A stretch of DNA of 64,000 nucleotides from Nitrospirota bacterium (GCA_021814615.1 JAKAHZ010000002.1:18281-82280); one strand, 5' to 3'. Positions 15,869 to 26,151 are shown, counted from the stretch's first letter. The notes: generated by a model from the sequence alone, not told the origin. Translations and numbers: made by a program.

Positions 15869-16714
15869 ATGATCAAAACGCTTGTCAAAGACAGCACGGG
15901 CAATCTCCCGGTCCTCATCGCCGGCATCGTTGTCGCGCTTCTGGCGCTGACCGCGCTTTTCAGTCCCCTGCTCACGGCCTATGTCATCAAGCAGGATCCC
16001 CTTGCCATGGACCTGGACAGCCTGCGCGTGCCGCCCGGAAAGGCGCACCTGCTCGGCACGGACAGCAAGGGGCGGGACATCCTGAGCCGCATCATCGCAG
16101 GATCCAGGATCTCCCTTGCCGTGGGTCTCGCTGCCACAGCCCTGTCGCTGACCATCGGCGTCCTGCTCGGCCTGGCAGCGGGCTACTTCGGCGGCGCCGT
16201 CGATGCGGTGCTGTCCCAGATCTTCGATGTCTTCCTGGCTTTTCCGAGCCTGCTGCTCGCCATCGGCATCAGCGCCGTGCTGCAGCCGGGGCTCGCATCG
16301 GCCATGCTGGCCATCACGCTCGTGAGCTGGGCCGGATTCGCCCGGCTCGTCCGCGGCATCGCGCTCTCGCTCCGCGAACAGACCTACGTCGAGGCCTCCC
16401 GCGCACTGGGTGCGTCATCCGCCAGGATCCTCTTTCGCCATATCCTGCCGAACGCTTTGCCGCTGTTGCTCGTTGCGGCCAGCCTTCGTGTCGGCGGGTT
16501 CATCCTGCTCGAGGCCGCTCTGTCCTTCCTGGGCCTGGGCGTCCAGCCGCCCACTCCCACCTGGGGCTCCATGATCAGCCTGAACCGCGCGTATATCAGT
16601 TCGGCGCCCTGGACCGTCCTCTTCCCGGGGCTCACGATCAGCGTCAGCGTGATCGCCTTCAATATTATCGGCGATTACCTGCGGGACAAGCTCGACCCGA
16701 GGTTCCAGGCGTGA
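15869..16714 (+). CDS. Dipeptide/oligopeptide-type ABC permease (DppC family)
   Basis: 281 residues: an N-terminal membrane segment and five more, with the family signature HLLGTDSKGRDILSRIIAGSRISL and the EAA-type loop YVEASRALGASSARILFRHILPN. The C-terminus LSFLGLGVQPPTPTWGSMIS is typical of DppC/OppC/NikC. It pairs with the upstream DppB-type protein to form the translocation pore. No ATPase or binding protein is adjacent. Confidence 0.85.
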   Translation: MIKTLVKDSTGNLPVLIAGIVVALLALTALFSPLLTAYVIKQDPLAMDLDSLRVPPGKAHLLGTDSKGRDILSRIIAGSRISLAVGLAATALSLTIGVLLGLAAGYFGGAVDAVLSQIFDVFLAFPSLLLAIGISAVLQPGLASAMLAITLVSWAGFARLVRGIALSLREQTYVEASRALGASSARILFRHILPNALPLLLVAASLRVGGFILLEAALSFLGLGVQPPTPTWGSMISLNRAYISSAPWTVLFPGLTISVSVIAFNIIGDYLRDKLDPRFQA

Positions 16715-16826
16715 TCCGATTCAGGCGCCGATATACACTTCGATTCGAAAGAGCCGGTGAATCTCCTGGGCTGGAAGCGATTTTCTTCGAGCCTTCCCGT
16801 CTTCGCGGCAGGCAGTTTGCTTTATC

Positions 16827-17639
16827 ATGACCGAACGCATCCAAGCAAAGAAATCCCTGGGCCAGAATTTCCTGAAGGATCCGCATTACCTTTCCCGGAT
16901 CGCCGAAGCGGCGCACATCGCGCCGGATTCGCAGGTGATCGAGATCGGGCCGGGGATGGGGGACCTGACCCGCGAGCTTCTGCGGCGTGCCGGAAAACTG
17001 CTCCTGATCGAGCTGGACGACCGGCTGATCCCGTTGCTGCGGAAGGAGTTCGGCGCTGATCCGCGCGTGACCATCGTGCATGCCGATGCCATGGAATTCG
17101 ATTTCCGAGGACTTTCCGGGACCTGGTCCGTCGTGGCAAACCTTCCCTATTACGTGGCAACGCCGCTGATCCAGCGGATGCTCCTCTTGCGCGGCACCCT
17201 CGGCTCCCTCACGCTCATGCTGCAGCAGGAGGTGGCCGACCGCATTTGCGCCGCGCCGGGCGGAAAGGAATACGGCTATCTTTCCGTGATCAGCCAGATG
17301 GATGCGGTACCTCGCAAGGAATTCTCCGTTCCGCCTGCCGCATTTCAGCCCACGCCGAAGGTCTTCTCCGCGGTCATTACGCTTTCCCTCAGGCCGGAGT
17401 CGCTGGTGCCTGACAGGGACCGCGATCTTTTCGTGCGCATGATCAAAGCCGGCTTCTCGCTGCGGCGCAAGACGCTCCGGAACGCCCTCGGCCAGCTGGG
17501 CATCCCGTCTGACGCCTGGGACGGCATTGCGACAGCGTCAGGCATCGATCCCCGTCGGCGCGCAGAAACGCTTTCCATCGCCGAATTCCTCCGGCTTCTC
17601 GCCGCCCTGCAGCCATATGTGCAGAGCCCCTCTTCCTAG
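16827..17639 (+). CDS. rsmA: 16S rRNA dimethyladenosine transferase (RsmA/KsgA)
   Basis: 270 residues. It dimethylates the two adjacent adenines in the 3' terminal loop of 16S rRNA using S-adenosylmethionine. Motifs are KKSLGQNFLKDPHY at the N-terminus, VIEIGPGMGDLTREL (SAM loop), LIELDDRLIP, VVANLPYYVATPLI (the catalytic NLPY) and LMLQQEVADRI. The C-terminal helical domain is present and full length. No strong ribosome-binding site is visible. Confidence 0.95.
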   Translation: MTERIQAKKSLGQNFLKDPHYLSRIAEAAHIAPDSQVIEIGPGMGDLTRELLRRAGKLLLIELDDRLIPLLRKEFGADPRVTIVHADAMEFDFRGLSGTWSVVANLPYYVATPLIQRMLLLRGTLGSLTLMLQQEVADRICAAPGGKEYGYLSVISQMDAVPRKEFSVPPAAFQPTPKVFSAVITLSLRPESLVPDRDRDLFVRMIKAGFSLRRKTLRNALGQLGIPSDAWDGIATASGIDPRRRAETLSIAEFLRLLAALQPYVQSPSS

Positions 17640-17697
17640 CAGAACCAGCCTTGAACGGAACGCAGAGGCCTGCAAAAGAAAAGGAAACATGAAAAAC

Positions 17698-17725
17698 TTG
17701 ACAAACCCAAAAAACGTGCTATTCT
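17698..17725 (+). promoter_or_regulatory. Sigma-70 promoter upstream of candidate small RNA
   Basis: TTGACA (17698-17703), 16 bases, TATTCT (17720-17725). Transcription would start near 17732, with no open reading frame of note before a terminator at 17805-17845. Confidence 0.6.
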
Positions 17726-17731
17726 TACCAT

Positions 17732-17845
17732 AACAGATTCCTTCAACCCTCGGCTCGCGGCGCTCTCAAGCGATTGGGCGCTGCGGGCGGGGTTCCCTCC
17801 CACAGCCCCGGCAAATCCAGCTTCGTTGCCGGGGCCCTGCTTTTT
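17732..17845 (+). ncRNA. Candidate structured small RNA of about 115 nt
   Basis: The segment has its own promoter and ends in an intrinsic terminator. It also contains a ten-base-pair stem (CGCGGCGCTC with GGGCGCTGCG, two wobble pairs) closing the loop TCAAGCGATT. A second strong promoter for gmhA starts after the terminator, so this is an independent transcript rather than that gene's leader. I do not recognise a known RNA family: the SRP RNA GGAAG loop is absent. Confidence 0.5.
17805..17845 (+). terminator. Intrinsic terminator
   Basis: GCCCCGGCAA (17805-17814) pairs perfectly with TTGCCGGGGC (17826-17835) around an 11-base loop; CCTGC and TTTTT follow. Confidence 0.7.
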
Positions 17846-17857
17846 CCGCGGATCAGC

Positions 17858-17885
17858 TTGACATTTCACCACTGTGTTTTATAAT
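17858..17885 (+). promoter_or_regulatory. Consensus sigma-70 promoter of gmhA
   Basis: Perfect TTGACA (17858-17863) and TATAAT (17880-17885) with a 16-base spacer; the expected start near 17892 is 20 bases before the GTG of gmhA. Confidence 0.75.
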
Positions 17886-17911
17886 GACCCATCCCTGCAA
17901 GGAGCATCTGC

Positions 17912-18490
17912 GTGAATCAGCGAATCATCGGCATCTTTGAAGAAAGCGCCCGCGTCAAGACCGCCTTCGTCCGGGACAATGCGGACCGGATCGAGGACGT
18001 GGTCCGCCTGATCGCGGCTTCCTTTCGCGACGGAAAAAAGGTGATCCTCTTCGGCAACGGCGGAAGCGCCACCGACGCATCGCACATCGCCGCGGAATTC
18101 GTGAACCGCTTCCTGATGGACCGCCCGCCCCTGCCCGCCATCGCCCTGAACACCGATCCGGCGGTCATCACGAGCATCGGCAACGATTTCGGTTTCGACC
18201 AGCTCTTTGCAAAACAGCTCGCCGCCCTGGGGCAGGAGGGCGACGTGGTCATCGCCATCAGCACGAGCGGGAATTCGCCCAACGTGCTCAAGGCGCTGGA
18301 CGTGGCGAAACGGAAAAGCATGAAGACCGTGGTCCTGACCGGCGGCACGGGCGGCAAGATGGCCAATCTCGCGGACCATACCTTCATCGTTCCCTCGACG
18401 CACACGCCGCACATCCAGGAAACCCATATCACCCTCGGCCATGTCATCTGCCAGATGGTCGACGAGCTGCTCTTCGGCGGAAAAGGGTAA
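17912..18490 (+). CDS. gmhA: Phosphoheptose isomerase (GmhA-like SIS-domain protein)
   Basis: 192 residues, the normal size for GmhA, which converts sedoheptulose 7-phosphate to D-glycero-heptose 7-phosphate for the lipopolysaccharide core. The SIS fold shows KVILFGNGGSATDASHIAAEF (phosphosugar loop and His/Glu of the active site), ISTSGNSPNV and ETHITLGHVICQMVD with the second His and Glu. The start is GTG, with AAGGAG seven bases upstream. It is two bases upstream of an unknown gene, with which it is cotranscribed. Confidence 0.88.
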   Translation: MNQRIIGIFEESARVKTAFVRDNADRIEDVVRLIAASFRDGKKVILFGNGGSATDASHIAAEFVNRFLMDRPPLPAIALNTDPAVITSIGNDFGFDQLFAKQLAALGQEGDVVIAISTSGNSPNVLKALDVAKRKSMKTVVLTGGTGGKMANLADHTFIVPSTHTPHIQETHITLGHVICQMVDELLFGGKG

Positions 18491-18492
18491 AC

Positions 18493-19428
18493 ATGAGCGA
18501 ATTCGACCCTTCGAAGATCAGGACCTATTCCCTCAAGGACCGGCCGAGCAAGGTGCGCATCAACGAACTTGCAACGCCGCACCGCAGGGGGGGAAGCTTC
18601 CGCGGCTTTATCGATTCCCTCCCGGACATCCTTGCCGCAAAACACCTGAAAGATGTCGCCGCGGCGGTTGTGCAGGCGCGGAAGGACGGGCGGCCGGTCA
18701 TGTTCGGCATGGGCGCCCATGCCATCAAGGTCGGCCTGAATCCCGTGATCATCGACCTCCTGGAGCGGCGCATTCTGACCAGCCTCCACCTGAACGGCGC
18801 CGGCGTGATCCATGATTTCGAACTTGCCTTCATCGGCCAGACGTCCGAGGATGTGGACAAGGAGATCCTCACCGGCGCCTTCGGCATGGCCGAGGAGACC
18901 GGAAGCATGATCAACGGGGCGGTGAAGGCCGGCGCGGCCAGGGGCCTGGGGATCGGGAAATCGGTGGGAACGATGATCCAGGAAGGATCCTTCCCCTATC
19001 GGGACAAGAGCCTGCTGGCGGCATGCAGCCGGCTGAACGTGCCGGTCACCGTCCATGTTGCCATCGGCACCGACATCATCCACATGCATCCCTCCTTCGA
19101 CGGCAGGGCAACCGGCGAGGCGGCGCAGACCGATTTTCGCGCCTTCTGCTCCCTTGTCGCGGACCTGGAGGGCGGCGTGTACATCAACCTCGGTTCGGCG
19201 GTCCTGCTTCCCGAGATCTTCCTCAAAGCAGTGACCCTCTGCCGGAACCTCGGTCATAGGCTGCAGCACTTCACCACCGTGAATATGGATTTCATCCAGC
19301 ATTACCGGCCGAACACCAATGTCGTGCGCCGGCCCACGCTCGGCGGAGGCAAAGGTTTCGCCCTCACCGGCCACCACGAGATCCTTCTTCCGCTCCTGGC
19401 AGCAACGGTCATCGAGCTGTCGGAATAA
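18493..19428 (+). CDS. Conserved protein of unknown function, gmhA operon partner
   Basis: 311 residues, not confidently assigned to a family. It is soluble, without signal peptide or membrane segment. It has several Gly-rich strand-loop segments suggesting a Rossmann-like enzyme: VMFGMGAHAIKVGLNP, LHLNGAGVIHDFELAFIG, LGIGKSVGTMIQEGSFP and YINLGSAVLLPEIFLKA. Conserved-looking His and Asp residues occur in HIHMHPSFDGR-like and GAGVIHD segments. The gene starts two bases after the gmhA stop, implying a linked role in sugar-phosphate or envelope metabolism, but that is only context. Confidence 0.7.
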   Translation: MSEFDPSKIRTYSLKDRPSKVRINELATPHRRGGSFRGFIDSLPDILAAKHLKDVAAAVVQARKDGRPVMFGMGAHAIKVGLNPVIIDLLERRILTSLHLNGAGVIHDFELAFIGQTSEDVDKEILTGAFGMAEETGSMINGAVKAGAARGLGIGKSVGTMIQEGSFPYRDKSLLAACSRLNVPVTVHVAIGTDIIHMHPSFDGRATGEAAQTDFRAFCSLVADLEGGVYINLGSAVLLPEIFLKAVTLCRNLGHRLQHFTTVNMDFIQHYRPNTNVVRRPTLGGGKGFALTGHHEILLPLLAATVIELSE

Positions 19429-19618
19429 CCATCTCCCCAAGACATTTCCGGGATTGTGACGAGGTAACCGCAAGAACGGCGCGGCATTGCCGCCGACGTG
19501 ACGGGTTCATGCGGTGACGCGCCTGCGCGCGGCGCGAAGGGAACAGCTCAATCGCAGAATGGGCTGAAGAATGCGCAGGGAAGGAGGCGAGCTTCTCGGC
19601 CTGCCCGCCTGCGGCTGG

Positions 19619-20719
<1,101 letters not shown>

Positions 20720-21589
20720 TCATCCGTTCCGCCGGTGCACCGTGGAAATGATCCGCCGGAGCGGCAGATCGAAGCCGTGGATGCTCTCGGAATGCCCGAG
20801 GAAGAGATAGCCGTCGGGCCGGAGCACCCGGCAGAAACGGCCGAGCAGCCGCTCCTGGATCGCCCGGTCAAAATAGATGATCACGTTCCTGCAGAATATG
20901 GCATCGAACGGCTCTGTCGCCGTGATGCCTTCCTCCATCAGGTTCAGACGCCGGAACTGCACCTGCGACCGCAGGGACGGCACGATGCGAACGATGTTCT
21001 TCGCGGGGTCCTTGCTCCGGAGGAGATACTTTTTCTTGAGTTCCAAGGGAACGCCGGCAACGCGGTCCGCATCGTAGACGGCTTCCTTTGCGCGGTCGAG
21101 GACCTTCGTCGAAATGTCCGTCGCCAGGATGGAGAAGCGAAAACCGGGGTGCCGTTCGGCGTATTCCGTCAGGACCATGGCCAGGGTGTACGGTTCTTCG
21201 CCCGTGGAGCACCCGGCGCTCCAGACCAGAAAGGGATGTTCGTCCCCCGTTCCCGGCCCGTGGTCCTCCAGGAACTCGGGCAGGATGGTCTGCTCGAGGT
21301 ACTGGAAGTGCGTCGGCTCCCGGAAGAAGTCGGTCTTGTTCGTCGTGACCGCGTTGAGCATGTGCACCAGCTCGTCGCGGCCGTCCTCTCCCGTCAGCCG
21401 TTCGAAATACTCGCCGAAGGAATCGATGCCGAGCGTCCGGAGCCGCTTTGCCAGCCTGGCCTCCAGCATCACTTTCTTGCTTTGCGGCATCTTGATGCCG
21501 CACTGGCTGCTGATGAACTCGCTGTAGCGGCTGAACTCGGCCTGCGTCATCGGCTTGACCGGATGGACGGAAAATCCCCTTTGTTCCAT
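20720..21589 (-). CDS. cheR: Chemotaxis receptor methyltransferase
   Basis: 289 residues. An N-terminal helical domain (QAEFSRYSEFISSQCGI) is followed by the SAM-binding catalytic domain: FLVWSAGCSTGEEPYTLAMVL, FRFSILATDISTKVLDRAKEAVY, FDAIFCRNVIIYFD and FLGHSESI. It methylates receptor glutamates. The start at 21589 aligns with the family N-terminus, although its ribosome-binding site is weak. Confidence 0.95.
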   Translation of the reverse strand: MEQRGFSVHPVKPMTQAEFSRYSEFISSQCGIKMPQSKKVMLEARLAKRLRTLGIDSFGEYFERLTGEDGRDELVHMLNAVTTNKTDFFREPTHFQYLEQTILPEFLEDHGPGTGDEHPFLVWSAGCSTGEEPYTLAMVLTEYAERHPGFRFSILATDISTKVLDRAKEAVYDADRVAGVPLELKKKYLLRSKDPAKNIVRIVPSLRSQVQFRRLNLMEEGITATEPFDAIFCRNVIIYFDRAIQERLLGRFCRVLRPDGYLFLGHSESIHGFDLPLRRIISTVHRRNG

Positions 21590-21608
21590 ATCGTCGCCGG
21601 ACCCGCCG

Positions 21609-22106
21609 CTACGAGGCGCTCGCCGCCGTCTCGCCGGCCTGCACCAGGGCCAGCTCGTCCGCGGAGAACACCCGGTCGACATCGAGGATGATGATGAACC
21701 GGTCGTCCCGCTTCCCCATGCCCTTGATGAACTCGGTCCGGAGCTTCGTCCCGATCCGGGGCGGCGCGGAGATGCTCGCGGCGTCGAGCTCGATCACCTC
21801 CTGCACCGAATCGGCGAGCGCCCCCAGAATGGTCGTGTCGTCATCCACCGTCACTTCCGTGATGATCACGCAGGTGTTCACCGTTTTCTCGGTCATGGTC
21901 AGGCCGAACTTGAGCCGGAGGTCAACCACCGGCACCACGCTCCCGCGGAGATTGATGACGCCCCGCATGAAATCCGGCGTGCGCGGCACCTTGGTCACCG
22001 TGGTGAAATCCAGCACCTCGCGCACCTTGCCGATGTCCAGGGCATAGACCTCGTCGGAGAGTTTGAAGGTCAGATATTGTGTCGTCATGGTTTCCGTTAC
22101 GGCCAT
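21609..22106 (-). CDS. cheW: Chemotaxis coupling protein CheW
   Basis: 165 residues, a single CheW SH3-like domain: YLTFKLSDEVYALDIGKVREV, the receptor-binding NLRGSVVPVVDLRLKFG motif and IILDVDRVFSADEL. It links the receptor and CheA. GGAGG precedes the ATG at 22106. The gene lies between mcp and cheR in the operon. Confidence 0.95.
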   Translation of the reverse strand: MAVTETMTTQYLTFKLSDEVYALDIGKVREVLDFTTVTKVPRTPDFMRGVINLRGSVVPVVDLRLKFGLTMTEKTVNTCVIITEVTVDDDTTILGALADSVQEVIELDAASISAPPRIGTKLRTEFIKGMGKRDDRFIIILDVDRVFSADELALVQAGETAASAS

Positions 22107-22124
22107 GGAAGCCTCCTGGTGAGG

Positions 22125-22210
22125 CAGGAGACAGGAGTCAGAAGTCAGTAGTCAGAAGAATTATTCGGCCTTCTCCTGGCTCCTGGATTCTGTATTCGGT
22201 CTCCTGTCTT
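22125..22210. repeat. Inverted-repeat element inside the che operon
   Basis: GACAGGAG (22130-22137) pairs with CTCCTGTC (22201-22208). Between them are pseudo-repeated phrases such as AGTCAGAAGTCAGTAGTCAG and CTCCTGGCTCCTGGATTCTG. It lies between mcp and cheW, and looks like an interspersed non-coding repeat. Confidence 0.5.
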
Positions 22211-22211
22211 T

Positions 22212-23918
22212 TTAGAACTTCTCAAACTCCTTGTCCTTGGCATCGCCCTTTGGGGCGGACTTGCCCATGTCAAGATGCACGCCCTTTGCGGCGGGCTCGG
22301 TCTTAGAATGGAGATGGGCCACATGGACCTTCGATGCCGCAGGCAGAGCCTTTCTCTGAACCTCGCGGAACGCCTTCCGGTCGAGCCGATCACCCCCGGC
22401 CCCGGTCTTGAAGAAGGCGACCGTGGTCTGGAGCTGGTCCGCCTGGGAGGAAAGTTCCTCTGCCGTGGAGGCCATCTCCTCCGCGGCGCCGGCGTTCTGC
22501 TGCACCACCTGGTTCAGCTGCTGGATCGCGCCGTTGATCTGGTCCGCACCCGATGCCTGTTCCTTGGACGACGCGCTGATCTCCTGCACCAGTTCCGAAG
22601 TCTTCTGGATATCCGGCACCAGCTTGGCCAGCATGGCGCCCGCCCGCTCGGCCACTTCCACGCTCGAGCCCGAGAGCTGGCTGATCTCCGCCGCAGCGGT
22701 CTGGCTCCGCTCCGCGAGCTTCCGCACTTCCGCGGCGACCACGGCGAAGCCCTTCCCGTGCTCGCCCGCCCGGGCAGCCTCGATCGCCGCGTTCAGGGCC
22801 AGGAGGTTGGTCTGGCGCGCGATCTCCTCGATGATGCCGATCTTCTCGGCGATCTGCTTCATGGCGACCACCGCGTCCGTCACCGCCCTGCCGCTCTCCT
22901 GCGCGTCGGCAGCCGATTTCTGCGCGATTTTCTCGGTCTGCATGGAGTTGTCGGCGTTCTGCCGGATCGTGGCATTCATCTCCTCAATCGACGACGATGC
23001 CTCTTCTGTGGACGCTGCCTGCTCCGTGGTACCCTGGGACATCTGCTGCGCGCCCGCAGAGAGCTGCTCGCTGCCCGAGGCCACGTTGTCCGCGGCGGTC
23101 TTCACATCGGCGACCACGGTCCGCAGCCGCTCCACCATGCCCTTCATGGTCATGAGCAGCTGGCCCAGTTCATCCTTGCCCCAGGCCGACACTTCCACGG
23201 TCAGGTCGCCGTTCGCCAGCTTGTCCGCGATATTCATGCCCTTCTGGAGCGGCAGCGTGATGGCCCGCGAAATGATCATGCTCGTCACGATGCTTAAGAC
23301 AAGTGCGGTCAACGTCAGGATCGCCATGATCCAGGTGGTTCGGCTCGTGATCCCTTCGATCAACGGCTGTTCTTCATCCATGCGCTTGTTCGCCGCGTCG
23401 GCAAGCTCCTGTGCGGTTTTCTCGAGTTTGTGAATCGATTCCTTGTATTCATTGATCGCAGCATTGCCGTCTTGCGGCGTCGTGATCTTCTGGGTCTGGA
23501 CCATGCCGAACACCTTGGCCATGCCGTTGGCATAGCTGTCCAGTTCCGCGCGCATCGTCCGGACCGCATCGGTATCCTCTTTCTTCTGGTCAGTGTATTC
23601 CGCTGCCTTTTCGATGTCGTTCAGCCGCGCGGTCAGATGCTCTTTCTGCTCGTTCCAGTCCTTCCAGTATCCCTGCTCCTTTTCGGCGTTCCCAATGTTC
23701 AGGAAGAGGTCTTTTTCAAAGCGCCTCAGACCGAGCACGTTCGCCCGGGCGCGCGCGGCATGCTCCGCAACGGTTGCATCGCCCTGAAGCAGATGAATCG
23801 TCGTGCCCGAGATGGAATGGACACCCCAGTAGCCGAGCCCTCCCAGCAGCAGGAGAAAGACCAGCAAAACACCGAACCCGATTCCCAGCTTCATTCCCAC
23901 TTTCAAGTTCGAAAGCAT
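22212..23918 (-). CDS. Methyl-accepting chemotaxis protein
   Basis: 568 residues. A membrane segment at about 11-32 and a second at about 190-212 bracket a helical periplasmic sensor of about 155 residues; the long helices ([16 protein letters not shown]) suggest a four-helix or HBM-like bundle. HAMP and the cytoplasmic signalling coiled coil follow, with the hairpin tip [31 protein letters not shown] and glutamine/glutamate methylation regions. No CheR-docking pentapeptide is visible. The ligand is unknown. Encoded between cheA and cheW, it is the operon's own receptor. Confidence 0.92.
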   Translation of the reverse strand: MLSNLKVGMKLGIGFGVLLVFLLLLGGLGYWGVHSISGTTIHLLQGDATVAEHAARARANVLGLRRFEKDLFLNIGNAEKEQGYWKDWNEQKEHLTARLNDIEKAAEYTDQKKEDTDAVRTMRAELDSYANGMAKVFGMVQTQKITTPQDGNAAINEYKESIHKLEKTAQELADAANKRMDEEQPLIEGITSRTTWIMAILTLTALVLSIVTSMIISRAITLPLQKGMNIADKLANGDLTVEVSAWGKDELGQLLMTMKGMVERLRTVVADVKTAADNVASGSEQLSAGAQQMSQGTTEQAASTEEASSSIEEMNATIRQNADNSMQTEKIAQKSAADAQESGRAVTDAVVAMKQIAEKIGIIEEIARQTNLLALNAAIEAARAGEHGKGFAVVAAEVRKLAERSQTAAAEISQLSGSSVEVAERAGAMLAKLVPDIQKTSELVQEISASSKEQASGADQINGAIQQLNQVVQQNAGAAEEMASTAEELSSQADQLQTTVAFFKTGAGGDRLDRKAFREVQRKALPAASKVHVAHLHSKTEPAAKGVHLDMGKSAPKGDAKDKEFEKF

Positions 23919-24002
23919 GGCCAGCTACCTCCTTCGGTATGAGTGCCTCCCCTCACGCACAGGTTGATGATGCTCTTCCTTCGATCCCTTCGTCGTGCGG
24001 GA

Positions 24003-26138
24003 TCATGCGATGCCCGTCTCCTCCCGCTCCACGCCCTGCACCAGCTTCGGCACGTCGAGGATCAGCGCCACGCTGCCGTCGCCCAGGATCGTTGCGCCCG
24101 ACAGCCCCTCCACGCCCTTGTACATCTTTCCGAGGCTCTTGATCACCGTCTGATGCCCGCCGACGATATGGTCCACCACGAAACCGACGCGCAGGGCGTC
24201 CACCTTCACAATCACCACCTGTTCGATGGGCGGCCGCGCTCCCTCCACGGCGAACCGGTCGCGCAGCAGAATATAGGGAACGAGTTCGCCGCGCACCGGG
24301 AGGAGCGTGCGGCCGCTGGCGGACCGCTCCTCCGACGCCTTGAGCTCCACGCACTCATCGACAAGCGAGAGCGGGAACACGAAGTATCCACCGCCGATCT
24401 TGGTGAGGAACCCGTCGATGATGGCGAGGGTCAACGGCAGGGAAAGGGTGATCGTGGTCCCGGCACCCCGCGTGCTTTCGATGTCGATCGTGCCGCGCAG
24501 GGCGTCGATGGCCTGCTTCACCACGTCCATGCCCACGCCCCGGCCCGACACATCGGTCACCTGGCTGGCGGTGGAGAACCCCGGCAGCAGGACCAGCGAG
24601 AAGAGCTCCTTTTCGCTCAGGGAATCCTCGGGCGTGATCAGCTCCTTTTCGAGCGCCTTCTTTCTGATGGAGTCGGTGTTCATGCCACCGCCGTCGTCGC
24701 TGATGGTGATCAGCACGTGGGCGCCGGAATGCACCGCCGAGAGGTGAATGGTCCCGTGCCGCGGCTTGCCTGCCGCGACGCGGTCGCCGGGCATCTCGAT
24801 GCCGTGGTCGATGCAGTTGCGGATCAGGTGCACGAGCGGATCGTGCAGCTTCTCGATCACCGTCTTGTCCAGCTCCGTCTCCGTGCCTTCCATGACCAGC
24901 TCGACCGCCTTGCCCAGGTTCTGCGAAAGGTCCCGGGCAACGCGCTTGAACTTGTTGAAGATCGTCCCGATGGGCAGCATGCGGATGCTCATCGTGTTGT
25001 CGCGAAGCTCGGCGGTGAGACGCTCCACTTCCTCGGCGATGGAGATGAAGGTCCCGTCGTTGGCGATCAGGGATGCCTGGCTCAGCCTCGCCTGGACCGT
25101 CACCAGTTCTCCCACAAGGTCCACGAGCTTGTCCAGTTTGGGCGACGCGACCCGGATGCTGGACATCTCCTCGGTCTTCTGGCGCTCGCGCCTCAGCTCG
25201 CGCACATGCTGCTGCTCCGTGAGCGCGGTCTCGACCTGATCGTGCTGCACCAGGCCCTTTTCGACGAGAACCTCGCCGATCTTCTTCTGCCCCACGTTGA
25301 GCCCTTTGATGTCCTCGGGCCGGAGGTCGCCGCGCTCGACCAGGATATCGCCGAGCCGCTGGGCTTCCTCGCCGCCCGAAAGCAGCGCGTCCACGTCGAA
25401 CTGCTCGATCTTTACCTCGCTCACATCCTCGACGAAGATGAAGACGTCCTTGATCGCATCCAGTCCGCGGTCCGTGGTCAGGATGATGTCCCAGTAGACG
25501 TAGCACTGCTCCGCCTCGAGTCCGTCGAGGCCGGGGATCTCGTTCAGCTGCGCCACGATCTTGCAGGAGCCGAGTCCGCGCAGCTCTTCCAGCACCCGCC
25601 CCGGATCGGTGCCGAGCTGGAAGATATTGTGGGCCGGCCGGAACCGGATGCGGTAGGTCGCCTGCATCCGGACCTCCGGGACCACCACGACCGGCGGCGC
25701 GGGTTTCGGCTTTTTGGATTTGCCAACATAGCCCGCCGGCAGGAACCGCCTCAGCTGAACGGCGACCTGTTCCGTGGCGTCGTCCTGCGCATCTCCCAGG
25801 TTGTAATGCCGGTTGAAGAGCGCGGTGATCTGGTCGCGCGCCGCGAGCGTGGCATTGATGATCTCCTTCGTCACTGCCAGCTGGTCGTTCCGGATAGCGT
25901 CGTAGACCGCCTCGACTTCGTGGGCGAAATTGGATATGTCTTCGAAGCCGCAGGCCCCGCCCGATCCCTTGATGGTGTGCAGCGCCCGGAACACGCGGCC
26001 GATCAGGTCCTTGTCCTGCGGCGACTGGTCGAGGGCGAGCAGCGCGCTCTCGAGTTCGGCCACGAGCTCATAGGCCTCGGCCTTGAACATCTCCCTGAGC
26101 ACATTCAGGTCAAAACCGTCATTCAGATCGTCGCTCAT
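24003..26138 (-). CDS. cheA: Chemotaxis histidine kinase CheA
   Basis: 711 residues. The N-terminal HPt domain has the phosphoacceptor His54 in FRALHTIKGSGG. A P2-like region follows (about 170-280). Next comes an unusual linker with two type-IVa-ATPase-like helical phrases (LGDILVERGDLRPEDI and IGEVLVEKGLVQHDQVETAL). The P3 dimerisation segment, HATPase (IDHGIEMPGD, DDGGGMNTD, GRGVGMDVVK) and C-terminal CheW-like domain complete the protein. It phosphorylates CheY and CheB in response to the receptor. The linker repeats resemble MshEN/GspE N-terminal motifs and are not standard for CheA. Confidence 0.93.
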   Translation of the reverse strand: MSDDLNDGFDLNVLREMFKAEAYELVAELESALLALDQSPQDKDLIGRVFRALHTIKGSGGACGFEDISNFAHEVEAVYDAIRNDQLAVTKEIINATLAARDQITALFNRHYNLGDAQDDATEQVAVQLRRFLPAGYVGKSKKPKPAPPVVVVPEVRMQATYRIRFRPAHNIFQLGTDPGRVLEELRGLGSCKIVAQLNEIPGLDGLEAEQCYVYWDIILTTDRGLDAIKDVFIFVEDVSEVKIEQFDVDALLSGGEEAQRLGDILVERGDLRPEDIKGLNVGQKKIGEVLVEKGLVQHDQVETALTEQQHVRELRRERQKTEEMSSIRVASPKLDKLVDLVGELVTVQARLSQASLIANDGTFISIAEEVERLTAELRDNTMSIRMLPIGTIFNKFKRVARDLSQNLGKAVELVMEGTETELDKTVIEKLHDPLVHLIRNCIDHGIEMPGDRVAAGKPRHGTIHLSAVHSGAHVLITISDDGGGMNTDSIRKKALEKELITPEDSLSEKELFSLVLLPGFSTASQVTDVSGRGVGMDVVKQAIDALRGTIDIESTRGAGTTITLSLPLTLAIIDGFLTKIGGGYFVFPLSLVDECVELKASEERSASGRTLLPVRGELVPYILLRDRFAVEGARPPIEQVVIVKVDALRVGFVVDHIVGGHQTVIKSLGKMYKGVEGLSGATILGDGSVALILDVPKLVQGVEREETGIA

Positions 26139-26151
26139 ACGCCCCCGTCCC

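Noticed and set aside
17732-17845. SRP (4.5S) RNA or 6S RNA identity for the candidate RNA
   Set aside because: The conserved SRP GGAAG tetraloop region is absent and I could not match the 6S secondary structure, so it is reported only as an unassigned candidate.
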